64,000 bases of DNA from Polycyclovorans sp002706265. GTDB lineage: Bacteria > Pseudomonadota > Gammaproteobacteria > Nevskiales > Nevskiaceae. The notes beneath the pieces are model-generated. The model did no database searches. It was not told the DNA's origin and saw nothing but the letters and a program-made list of their open reading frames with translations. Each line of letters opens with the position of its first letter. Position 1 is the first letter of the stretch. Below, piece after piece: positions 35,006 to 43,620 of this stretch. The DNA lies in contig CAXBBM010000001.1 in assembly GCA_963973915.1 (NCBI GenBank), forward strand, positions 186,001 through 250,000, written 5' to 3'. The position numbers were made by a program, and so were the translations under genes.

Positions 35006-36782
35006 GCGGATCCTCCGGAGTTTGAGAGAGCGGGAACAGCAGGTCGACAAAACGCGCCGCCGTGGGCTGTGGCTCATGGTTGGCCAGACCGGGACGTTCG
35101 TTGGCCTCGACGATGACGTGCTCCGGCTGCGTCACGTCGGGCACCAGAAAGTCGAGTCCCGTCACTGGAATGTCGAGCACTCGCGCGGCCCGCTCGGCGG
35201 CACTGCGCAAGGCCGGATGCAGCACCGCGGTCACATCTTTCAGGTGCCCGCCGGTGTGCAGGTTGGCGGTTTTACGCACCTGCAGTCGCTGTCCGGCGGG
35301 CAGTATGTCATCCCAGTTGTGACCGGCAAGACCGATGCATCGTTCAGTTTCGGCGTCCAGCGGCACCCGGGATTCCCCGTGCGTGGCCGCCGCGCGGCGG
35401 CGTGAGAGCTTCTCGACCAGCGTGCGCACGTCACTGATGCCGTCGCCCACCACCTCCGGCGGCCGACGCAATGCCGCCGCCACGACCTTGAAGTCGATCA
35501 CGATGATGCGCAGGTCTTCACCGGGGCAGTAGTCCTCGATCAGCACGGTTTCATCTTCGAGTCGGGCCCGTTTGATGGCGGCACGCAGGTGACGCAGGGT
35601 GCGAACGTCGACACTGATGCCCGCCCCCTGCTCGCCATCGGCAGGCTTGACCACCACCGCGCGGTGCTGTTTCAGGAACTCGCGATCTGCCTCCGAACCG
35701 TCGGCTTCGCGCTGCGTCGGCACGCTCAGACCGGCCTCGGCCAGCATTCGAGAGGTCACGCGCTTGTCCTGACAGCGGCTCATCGCAATCGCGCTGGTCA
35801 GCTCCGACAACGACTCGCGGCAGGTGATGCTGCGGGCGCCGTGGGTAAGACGAAAATAACCGTGTGTCGCGTCGAGCACGTCGACGCGAATGCCGCGCCG
35901 CGCCGCCTCGTCAACAATGATTTGGGCATAAGGGTTGAGCTGCGGGCCCGGCGCCTCGTTGACGAACAGCGGCTCGTTGATGGCGTTCTTGCACTTCACC
36001 GCGAACACCGGCACGCGCTTGAAGCCCATTTTCTTGTACAGCGAGATGGCTTCGTTGTTGTCGTGCAGCACCGAAAGATCCATGAACACACGGCCGCGCG
36101 CGGCGTAATGGGCGGCCAACGTTTTCACCAGCGCCTGCCCCACCCCAGGGGCATGGGCGTCCGGGTCTACTGCCAGACACCACAGGCTGGCGCCTTGCTC
36201 AGGGTCGTCAAAGGCTTCGGCGTGATCGACGCCCATCACCGTGCCCACGATGGCGCCGGTGGCGTCGTCCTCGGCGACAAAGTAGGTCAGTGTGCGGCTG
36301 GCGCGATGCGCCCAGACAAAGGCTGGATCTGCCGGCACCATGCTGCGCGCCAGGTAGATGCGGTGAATCGCCTCGGCATCGGCCTGGGTGCGCAGCCGCC
36401 GCACGGTGAAGGGCAGCAGCCGCAACGGCCGCGCCAGCGCCGCATTGGCCAGCCACAGCCTGAACGTATGACTGGGATCGAGAAACAGATGCTGCGGCTT
36501 GTGCGCCAGCACCACATGCGGATCACGCACGTAGATCGCGATGTTGCGGCGCCCGCGCGACTCGGCCTCAAGGTCGCGTGCGACTGCCGAGGCGCTGTCG
36601 TAGGTGTGTGCGAAGACCAGATTGCCCCATCCGCACTCGACCGTGACCTCGCTGTTGGTGGGATGCAGGGGCGACTCGGGGGCGCGCGCCGACCAGTGCT
36701 CCAGCGAACCGCCGCGCTTGTTCAGGCGCAAGCCGCTGGCCTTTTTGCGCCGTTGACTGCTGAGGTCTGAAGGGCCTTTCAT
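34986..36782 (-). CDS. ngg: N-acetylglutaminylglutamine synthetase
   Basis: 598 residues in two domains. The N-terminal half has a GNAT acetyltransferase (about 120-270, LWCLAVDPDAHAPGVGQALV, YKKMGFKRVPVFAVKCKN) and the C-terminal half an ATP-grasp ligase (about 330-590, VVVKPADGEQGAGISVDV, LIEDYCPGEDLRIIVID, GLDFLVPDVTQPEHVIVEAN). This fusion makes the acetylated glutamine dipeptide of NAGGN, an osmoprotectant known in Sinorhizobium and Pseudomonas. It begins 16 bp after asnO and overlaps the M42 gene, so the operon is tightly coupled. Confidence 0.95.
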   Translation of the reverse strand: MKGPSDLSSQRRKKASGLRLNKRGGSLEHWSARAPESPLHPTNSEVTVECGWGNLVFAHTYDSASAVARDLEAESRGRRNIAIYVRDPHVVLAHKPQHLFLDPSHTFRLWLANAALARPLRLLPFTVRRLRTQADAEAIHRIYLARSMVPADPAFVWAHRASRTLTYFVAEDDATGAIVGTVMGVDHAEAFDDPEQGASLWCLAVDPDAHAPGVGQALVKTLAAHYAARGRVFMDLSVLHDNNEAISLYKKMGFKRVPVFAVKCKNAINEPLFVNEAPGPQLNPYAQIIVDEAARRGIRVDVLDATHGYFRLTHGARSITCRESLSELTSAIAMSRCQDKRVTSRMLAEAGLSVPTQREADGSEADREFLKQHRAVVVKPADGEQGAGISVDVRTLRHLRAAIKRARLEDETVLIEDYCPGEDLRIIVIDFKVVAAALRRPPEVVGDGISDVRTLVEKLSRRRAAATHGESRVPLDAETERCIGLAGHNWDDILPAGQRLQVRKTANLHTGGHLKDVTAVLHPALRSAAERAARVLDIPVTGLDFLVPDVTQPEHVIVEANERPGLANHEPQPTAARFVDLLFPLSQTPEDPHAQAAD

Positions 36783-36798
36783 GTCTGGGCACTCGCGA

Positions 36799-38592
36799 TC
36801 AATGACGGTCTACATGGGTCTGCAGCCAGGCTTCCAGCAGCGCCAACTGCCACACCTTGGAGCCGCGCAGCGGCGTCAGATGGGCTTCGGGGTCCTTCAG
36901 CAGAAACTGGACCGCAGCATCGTTGAAAAGGCCCCGCTGGCGAGCGGCGTCGTTGGTCAGCCAACCGCGCGTGAGGTCGAGAAAATCGCCGCGAAGGTAC
37001 TTCAGCGCCGGCACCGGAAAATATCCTTTGGGCCGATCGATCACCTTGGCCGGAATCACCTTGCGCGCCGCCTCCTTGAGCACGTATTTGCCGCCGGCCT
37101 CGCCCAGCTGCGGCGCCAGCTTGAGTTCGGCAGGGATGCGCGCCGCCAGCTCGACCAGCTCGTGGTCCAGAAACGGCACCCGGGCCTCAAGGCCAAAGGC
37201 CATGGTCATGTTGTCGACCCGCTTCACCGGGTCATCGACCAGCATGATGGTGGTGTCGATACGCAGCGCCTGATCCACCGGCCGCGTGGCCCCCGGTGCG
37301 GCGAAGTGCCGGGCGATGAAGGCGCGGCTGACATCCTCTGCCGATTGATGGGTCTCGCGCACCAATGCCAAGTAGTCGGCGTGCGAACGGTCGCAGAAGC
37401 CGCGCGCGTAGTCGGCCGGGCCATCGGCGCTGGCGAGCATGGGCGGATACCAGTGATAGCCGCCGAACACCTCGTCGGCGCCCTGCCCTGACTGCACCAC
37501 CTTGCTGTGCTTCGACACCGCCTCCGACAATAGGTAGAACGCCACGCAGTCGTGCGACACCATCGGCTCGCTCATGGCCGTAATGGCTTCGGGCAGGCGC
37601 CCCAGCAGGTTGGTGCTGTCGATGCGGATCTGATGATGGTCGGTCGCGAAGTGCTGCGCCACACAGTCGGAGTACTCGAACTCGTTCCCCTTTTCGGCGC
37701 CCACATCTTCAAAGCCGATGGAATAGGTCTTCAGGTTGGCGCCCTGCTCGGCCATCAGGCCCACGATGAGGCTGGAATCCACCCCGCCGGAGAGCAGCGC
37801 GCCCACCGGCTCGTCGGCCACCAGACGACGGTGCACCGCGGTGCGCGTGGCCGACAGCACAGCCTCGACCCACTCGCCTTCACTGCGCCGTGCATCGTCA
37901 GGCTGCGGGGTGAAATCCAGATGCCAGTAATGGCGATCTCGGCTGTCGCCGTTGGGCTCGATCACCCGCACGGTCGCGGGCGGAAGCTTGCGCGCACCCT
38001 TCAAAATGGTGTGCGGCGCGGGCACTACGGCATGAAAGTGCAGGTAATGATGCAGCGCCACCGGATCGATCTCGCGGCCGATGCCGCCGCCCGCCAGCAG
38101 CGCCGGCAGGGTGGAGGCGACGCGCAGGCCGCCCTTGATGCCGGCGGTGTACAGCGGCTTGATGCCCAGCCGGTCCCGTCCCAGCACCACACGGCCGCTG
38201 TCGCGCTCCCAGATGACGAAGGCAAACATGCCGTGAAAGTGATCGACGCAGTCGATGCCCCACCGGTGATAGGCCTTGAGAATGACCTCGGTGTCGCCTT
38301 CGGAATAGAAGGAGTAGCCGTGGGCTTTCAGCTCAGCGCGCAATTCTGGGTGGTTGTAAATGGCACCGTTGAACACGATGCCCAAGCCCAGTTGGGGGTC
38401 CAGCATGGGCTGCTGGGAATGTTCGGTGCGGTCCATCACCCGCAGGCGACGGTGCCCCACCGCAATGCGACCCTGGGTGAACAGGCCGTCGCCATCAGGG
38501 CCGCGCGGGCTCAATACCTCCGCCATGCGCGACACGGCATCGACATTGGCCGACTGGCCATCAAAGCGAATCTCGGCGGCAAAACCGCACAT
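36799..38592 (-). CDS. asnO: N-acetylglutaminylglutamine amidotransferase (asparagine-synthetase-like)
   Basis: 597 residues from ATG 38592, giving the required N-terminal MCGF with the class II glutaminase nucleophile Cys2; GAGGAAG lies just upstream. Glutaminase domain about 1-190 (SPRGPDGDGLF, GHRRLRVMD, FNGAIYNHPELR), then a synthetase domain with the PP-loop LSGGVDSSLIVG (about 260) and SGQGADEVFGGYHWY (about 355). It amidates the dipeptide to give NAGGN. AsnB of asparagine synthesis is the close paralogue, but the neighbour ngg settles the assignment. Confidence 0.95.
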   Translation of the reverse strand: MCGFAAEIRFDGQSANVDAVSRMAEVLSPRGPDGDGLFTQGRIAVGHRRLRVMDRTEHSQQPMLDPQLGLGIVFNGAIYNHPELRAELKAHGYSFYSEGDTEVILKAYHRWGIDCVDHFHGMFAFVIWERDSGRVVLGRDRLGIKPLYTAGIKGGLRVASTLPALLAGGGIGREIDPVALHHYLHFHAVVPAPHTILKGARKLPPATVRVIEPNGDSRDRHYWHLDFTPQPDDARRSEGEWVEAVLSATRTAVHRRLVADEPVGALLSGGVDSSLIVGLMAEQGANLKTYSIGFEDVGAEKGNEFEYSDCVAQHFATDHHQIRIDSTNLLGRLPEAITAMSEPMVSHDCVAFYLLSEAVSKHSKVVQSGQGADEVFGGYHWYPPMLASADGPADYARGFCDRSHADYLALVRETHQSAEDVSRAFIARHFAAPGATRPVDQALRIDTTIMLVDDPVKRVDNMTMAFGLEARVPFLDHELVELAARIPAELKLAPQLGEAGGKYVLKEAARKVIPAKVIDRPKGYFPVPALKYLRGDFLDLTRGWLTNDAARQRGLFNDAAVQFLLKDPEAHLTPLRGSKVWQLALLEAWLQTHVDRH

Positions 38593-38623
38593 AAATCTTC
38601 CTCTTGAGTGGGTGCGCAAACCG

Positions 38624-39088
38624 TCAATCGGTCGCGCGTGGGCTCCTTGGCGCCAGCAGCGCCGTCAAATCGTCAAGCGCGTGCGCCAAGGCCTTGCGCC
38701 GTGCATCACCCAGGGCCGCGAACTGGGCCACGCCGGTCTCGGGCAACACGCCGGGCGCGTTCTGCCATTGCGTTCGCCCGGTGTCGGTGATTTCCAGATC
38801 GATGCGTCGCCGGTCTTCGGCCGAGCGGGTACGCCGCACCCAGCCCTTGGCTTCAAGGCGATCCAGCACCGGGCTGATGGTGCCCGGCGTCAGGCTCACC
38901 CAGTCCGCCAGTTCACGCGCCGACAGCGGCGTGCTGGATTGCGCCAGGGCCTGCAGACACAACCACTGTGAGGCGGTCATGCCAGATCTAACTTCCAGAT
39001 GCTTGGACTGTGTGTCCAGTGCCTGCGCGAGGCGCCGCAGGGCGCGGGTCACGGTCAACAGCTCGGGCGGCGGCAGGTGCGTTTTCAT
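38624..39088 (-). CDS. MarR-family regulator of the NAGGN operon
   Basis: 154 residues. Winged helix-turn-helix about 35-110: GMTASQWLCLQALAQS, LSARELADWVSLTPGTISPV, LDRLEAKGWVRRTRSAEDRRRI. Helices at both ends would dimerise. It is the first gene of the operon, 31 bp before asnO. A palindrome overlapping its own start codon suggests autoregulation. Osmotic signal sensing is not evident from sequence; role inferred from context. Confidence 0.9.
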   Translation of the reverse strand: MKTHLPPPELLTVTRALRRLAQALDTQSKHLEVRSGMTASQWLCLQALAQSSTPLSARELADWVSLTPGTISPVLDRLEAKGWVRRTRSAEDRRRIDLEITDTGRTQWQNAPGVLPETGVAQFAALGDARRKALAHALDDLTALLAPRSPRATD

Positions 39089-39127
39089 TTGATGCCAAAT
39101 GGTATGACTTCAATCATTTGAGGTCAA
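39086..39127 (-). promoter_or_regulatory. MarR-operon promoter with overlapping palindrome
   Basis: On the minus strand TTGACC (39127-39122) and TACCAT (39104-39099) are 17 bp apart. The palindrome CATTTG-ATGC-CAAATG (39086-39101) overlaps the -10 and the start codon, and a further CATTTG half-site lies at 39115-39120 in the spacer. A MarR dimer here would block its own operon. Confidence 0.65.
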
Positions 39128-39144
39128 ACCATCGCCCGCGGGCA

Positions 39145-39173
39145 ATGACAAGCCTGCAACAGACCCGGATAAT
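39145..39173 (+). promoter_or_regulatory. Probable ettA promoter
   Basis: ATGACA (39145-39150) and GATAAT (39168-39173) are separated by 17 bp and lie 36 bp before the ettA ATG. The region is back-to-back with the MarR promoter. Confidence 0.55.
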
Positions 39174-39208
39174 GCGGCCCTCGTTTCAACCACAGCATCA
39201 AGGCGTCC

Positions 39209-40873
<1,665 letters not shown>

Positions 40874-40892
40874 TCACGCCACTGAGCGGCAA

Positions 40893-40918
40893 GGCCCGGC
40901 GCACCGCCGGCCTGTTTG
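40893..40918 (+). terminator. Weak terminator-like hairpin after ettA
   Basis: GGCCCGGCG (40893-40901) and CGCCGGCC (40905-40912) pair around CAC with one bulged C, followed by TGTTTGC. The T-run is poor, so confidence is low. Confidence 0.35.
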
Positions 40919-41077
40919 CTCTGCGCAGACACGGGGTCAGCATCTGCTTGCACCTGCGGTCGCCCGCCTGTCGACGCCCGTTTGGCCTTGCCCCGTTCAG
41001 CGACGTTCAGTGCGCATGCGCCGCGCGCTGATCCCCGGGCTGCGCCACACCGAGCGATGACGCCGCTGACATGGCGT

Positions 41078-41109
41078 GGATGGTTGGCTGGATGAATGGA
41101 TGGATGGAT
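41078..41109 (+). repeat. Degenerate TGGA/TGGATGGA tandem repeat
   Basis: TGGATGGTTGGCTGGATGAA continues as three TGGA units before TTTTGAACG. The run ends 33 bp before the DUF815 start and may be slippage-prone. Confidence 0.7.
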
Positions 41110-41141
41110 TTTGAACGCAAGGGACTGAGACAATCGCCCCC

Positions 41142-41948
41142 ATGGACACCTATCAAGAACGGCAGGGCCTGGACGTGCCCGATACGCTGGCGTGGCGCTG
41201 GCGCAACGGCGGCTTCCAGCCCATCCCCCATCTGCACCGCATCGAGGCCGACGGCCTGCTGGGCATTGATCGCGCCAAACTGCAGTTCTTTGACAACCTT
41301 GCGCAGTTTGTCGCGGGCCACCCTGCCAACCACACGCTGCTCACCGGCGCGCGCGGCACCGGCAAGTCGTCACTGGTCAAAGCCGGCCTCGCCCGCCACG
41401 CCCGCGACGGCTTGCGCGGCATCGAGGTTTCGCCCCACGACCTGACCGACCTACCCGACATCGTCTCACCGCTGCGCGACCGCGATGAACGCTTCTTGCT
41501 ATACGTCGACGACTTCAGCGTGGGGCGACACGATCCGGCGCTGACAGCACTGAAGACGGCCTTGGACGGCGGCCTGGACGCGCCGGTCGAGAACGTCCTG
41601 ATCGTTGCCACCAGCAACCGCCGCTATCTGATGCCCAGCCTCAAATCCGACAATGAGGAATACCACTGGGAAAAGGACGAGCTTCACCCCGGTGAGTCCA
41701 CCGAGTCCACGGTGAGCCTGTCGGAGCGCTTCGGGCTTTGGCTGTCGTTCCATGCCTTCAGCCAGTCGCAATACCTCGACGCCGTGCGACATCATCTGAA
41801 CGCGTTTGGCCATGCCCACTGGGATGATGACCTTGCCGTGCGTGCGCAGCGTTGGGCGTTGATGCGGGGCTCACGATCCGGCCGCGTCGCCCAGCAGTTC
41901 GCCAAGGATGTGGCCGGCAAGGCCCGGATGCACGGCAGGCCCGCGTAA
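41142..41948 (+). CDS. DUF815 AAA-type ATPase
   Basis: 268 residues. A P-loop GARGTGKSSLVKAGL (about residue 68) and Walker B-like LLYVDDFSVG (about 118), sensor-type VLIVATSNRRYL (about 150) and Arg finger region SLSERFGLWLSF (about 190) define an AAA+ domain of the DUF815 family. Biological role of the family is unknown. The gene stands alone, followed by a good bidirectional terminator that separates it from grxD. Confidence 0.88.
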   Translation: MDTYQERQGLDVPDTLAWRWRNGGFQPIPHLHRIEADGLLGIDRAKLQFFDNLAQFVAGHPANHTLLTGARGTGKSSLVKAGLARHARDGLRGIEVSPHDLTDLPDIVSPLRDRDERFLLYVDDFSVGRHDPALTALKTALDGGLDAPVENVLIVATSNRRYLMPSLKSDNEEYHWEKDELHPGESTESTVSLSERFGLWLSFHAFSQSQYLDAVRHHLNAFGHAHWDDDLAVRAQRWALMRGSRSGRVAQQFAKDVAGKARMHGRPA

Positions 41949-41984
41949 GCACAGCACAACGTCATCAGCCCGCGCTGCGGGCAA

Positions 41985-42019
41985 CAAAAAAGCCGCCAAC
42001 GAACGTAGGCGGCTTTTTT
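41985..42019. terminator. Bidirectional intrinsic terminator
   Basis: AAAAAAGCCGCC (stem from 41991) and GGCGGCTTTTTT (42008-42019) surround AACGAACGTA. T-runs occur on both strands, so it serves the convergent DUF815 and grxD genes. Confidence 0.9.
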
Positions 42020-42035
42020 CGAGCGCGGACTCAGC

Positions 42036-42365
42036 TCAGTTGGTCTGGCTCTGAGAAGACGCCTCTTCGAGCATCTTCTGCAATTCTCCAGATTGAAAAA
42101 GGTCGAGCGTGATGTCGCAGCCGCCGATCAACTCACCCTTCACGTACAGTTGGGGGAAGGTCGGCCAATTCGCAAATTTCGGCAGCGCCCGATAAACCTC
42201 TTCGTCCTCATAAATATTGATGTACCCAAACGGCACGCCACAGGATTTGAGCGCGCCCACCGTACGTGCGGAAAAACCACACTGCGGGAAATCGGGAGAA
42301 CCCTTCATGTAAAGCATCACCGGGTTGTCGGTGACTTGCTGCTTGATGCGTTCGAGTGCGTCCAT
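42036..42365 (-). CDS. grxD: Monothiol glutaredoxin GrxD
   Basis: 109 residues from ATG 42365 (MDALERIKQQVTDNP), the usual GrxD start, with GAGG seven bases upstream; a longer frame upstream is non-coding. The CGFS active site is in DFPQCGFSARTVGAL (about residue 30), and the glutathione-binding TFPQLYVKGELIGGCDI follows (about residue 70). CGFS glutaredoxins bind a 2Fe-2S cluster between two subunits and deliver it in Fe-S assembly, often with BolA. Monocistronic. Confidence 0.96.
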   Translation of the reverse strand: MDALERIKQQVTDNPVMLYMKGSPDFPQCGFSARTVGALKSCGVPFGYINIYEDEEVYRALPKFANWPTFPQLYVKGELIGGCDITLDLFQSGELQKMLEEASSQSQTN

Positions 42366-42780
42366 CTTGGCCTCGCGTGCGATATGAGTTTGATTAACGG
42401 TGCGACCTGACTGGGCCACCTGAGCACGGCCTTGCAAGGTGCGTGCCGTAAGCGATTCTGGGTCAGACAACCATTTTCGGTGAGCGTTCATTGAGCGCTG
42501 GCCTGAGGTTTGGCATGCCCCCGAATCGATCCGAGTGCCGCGCCTCAAGCCTGCACCGCACTGCCTCGGGGCGCGATCATAGCACCGAGCGCCCTGGAAA
42601 ATATGAGGCCGCCATCACAGATCATGGGCATTCAAATGGAGCGTGACCGGGCCCTGCATTGCATGACATGGCGCTGCCGTCATCCCGCCCCAAGCGACGG
42701 GACCCACACTGCGAAACGCGACCCCGAAAACAAAACGGCGCCTCAGGGGCGCCATCGAGATATTGATGCTTATGGTGAAT
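42366..42780. other. Intergenic region between grxD and tRNA-Pro
   Basis: 415 bp without a supported gene; open frames here lack ribosome sites and coding bias. It must hold the grxD promoter, which I cannot place, and it contains the tRNA-Pro terminator at 42727-42753. Confidence 0.6.
42727..42753 (-). terminator. Intrinsic terminator of tRNA-Pro
   Basis: On the minus strand GGCGCC-CCTGA-GGCGCC is followed by GTTTTGTTTT. It lies 28 bp after the tRNA-Pro 3' end. Confidence 0.8.
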
Positions 42781-42857
42781 TGGTCGGGGCGATAGGATTC
42801 GAACCTACGACCCCCTGCCCCCCAGGCAGGTGCGCTACCAAGCTGCGCTACGCCCCG
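42781..42857 (-). tRNA. tRNA-Pro (GGG)
   Basis: A 77-nt cloverleaf on the minus strand with encoded CCA: acceptor CGGGGCG/CGCCCCG, D arm with AGCGCAGCTTGGTAGCGC, anticodon stem CCTGC/GCAGG around CTGGGGG (anticodon GGG), T loop TTCGAAT. Its place behind merR-ihfA-pheST matches many gammaproteobacteria. Confidence 0.97.
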
Positions 42858-42914
42858 ACACACACCACAAGAGCGCAGATTATACCGCGCTGTCGCCGTG
42901 ACCGCAGCTTTATT

Positions 42915-43319
42915 TCAGCGCGGTGGCTGACCCGGAAGCAACCGCAGCAATGATTCCAGTTCGTCACGCAGGTGACCGATTTCGGTCTGCCGATCCTGCC
43001 GCGCAGAAGCCGCCGGTTGGCCAGATTCGGCCAGGGTGGCGCGCTGCAGATCCCGTAGCCGCTGGCGGGCGCCGGTGATGGTGAACCCCTCCTCGTAGAG
43101 CAGACTGCGAATCGTCCGCACCATCTGCACGTCAGCCTGCTGGTAGTAACGACGATTGCCACGGCGCTTCAGCGGCTTGAGTTGCGGAAACTCCTGCTCC
43201 CAGTACCGCAGTACGTGCGGACGCACGTCGCACAGGGTGGCCACCTCGCCGATGGCGAAATAGCGCTTGTCGGGGATCTCGGGCAGCGCTGCGGTGGGGG
43301 TTTCAAGTGCGCGCATCAA
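42915..43319 (-). CDS. MerR-family regulator of the ihfA-tRNA-Pro region
   Basis: 134 residues. N-terminal MerR helix-turn-helix and wing: YFAIGEVATLCDVRPHVLRY (about 20-39), then LKPLKRRGNRRYYQQADVQM. A helical C-terminal dimerisation region (about 95-130) follows, with no Cys cluster for metal sensing. It overlaps ihfA by 17 bp and belongs to the conserved pheST-ihfA-merR block; function of this MerR orthologue is unknown. Confidence 0.9.
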   Translation of the reverse strand: MMRALETPTAALPEIPDKRYFAIGEVATLCDVRPHVLRYWEQEFPQLKPLKRRGNRRYYQQADVQMVRTIRSLLYEEGFTITGARQRLRDLQRATLAESGQPAASARQDRQTEIGHLRDELESLLRLLPGQPPR

Positions 43320-43620
43320 CGTCCACCCTCAGTCGCAATTTTTGGCCGGGCCGAAAGGTCACCACGCGCCGCGCGGAGATGGGAATCTCTTCGCCGGTCT
43401 TGGGGTTGCGACCGGGACGGCTGTTCTTGGTGCGCAGTTCGAAATTGCCGAAGCCCGAGAGTTTGACCTCGCCCCCCTTTTCGAGACAGTTGCGCAGCGT
43501 CTCGAAGAACAGGTCAACAAATTCCTTGGCCTCTCGCTTGTTGAGGCCGAGTTCATCGAACAACGCTTCGGCAAGTTCAGCTTTTGTCAGTGCCACCGCG
43601 TTCCCCGTGTGGTCAGGCAC
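43303..43620 (-). CDS. ihfA: Integration host factor subunit alpha
   Basis: 105 residues from ATG 43620, overlapping pheT by 8 bp; a GTG nine codons in (VALTKAELAEALF) would give the canonical 97-residue form. DNABII fold: helices LTKAELAEALFDELGLN and VDLFFETLRNCLEKG, the strand KLSGFGNFELR, and the DNA-intercalating arm SRPGRNPKTGEEIPISARR with its proline. IHF bends DNA as an alpha/beta heterodimer. Downstream of pheT as in E. coli. Confidence 0.97.
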   Translation of the reverse strand: MPDHTGNAVALTKAELAEALFDELGLNKREAKEFVDLFFETLRNCLEKGGEVKLSGFGNFELRTKNSRPGRNPKTGEEIPISARRVVTFRPGQKLRLRVDVDART

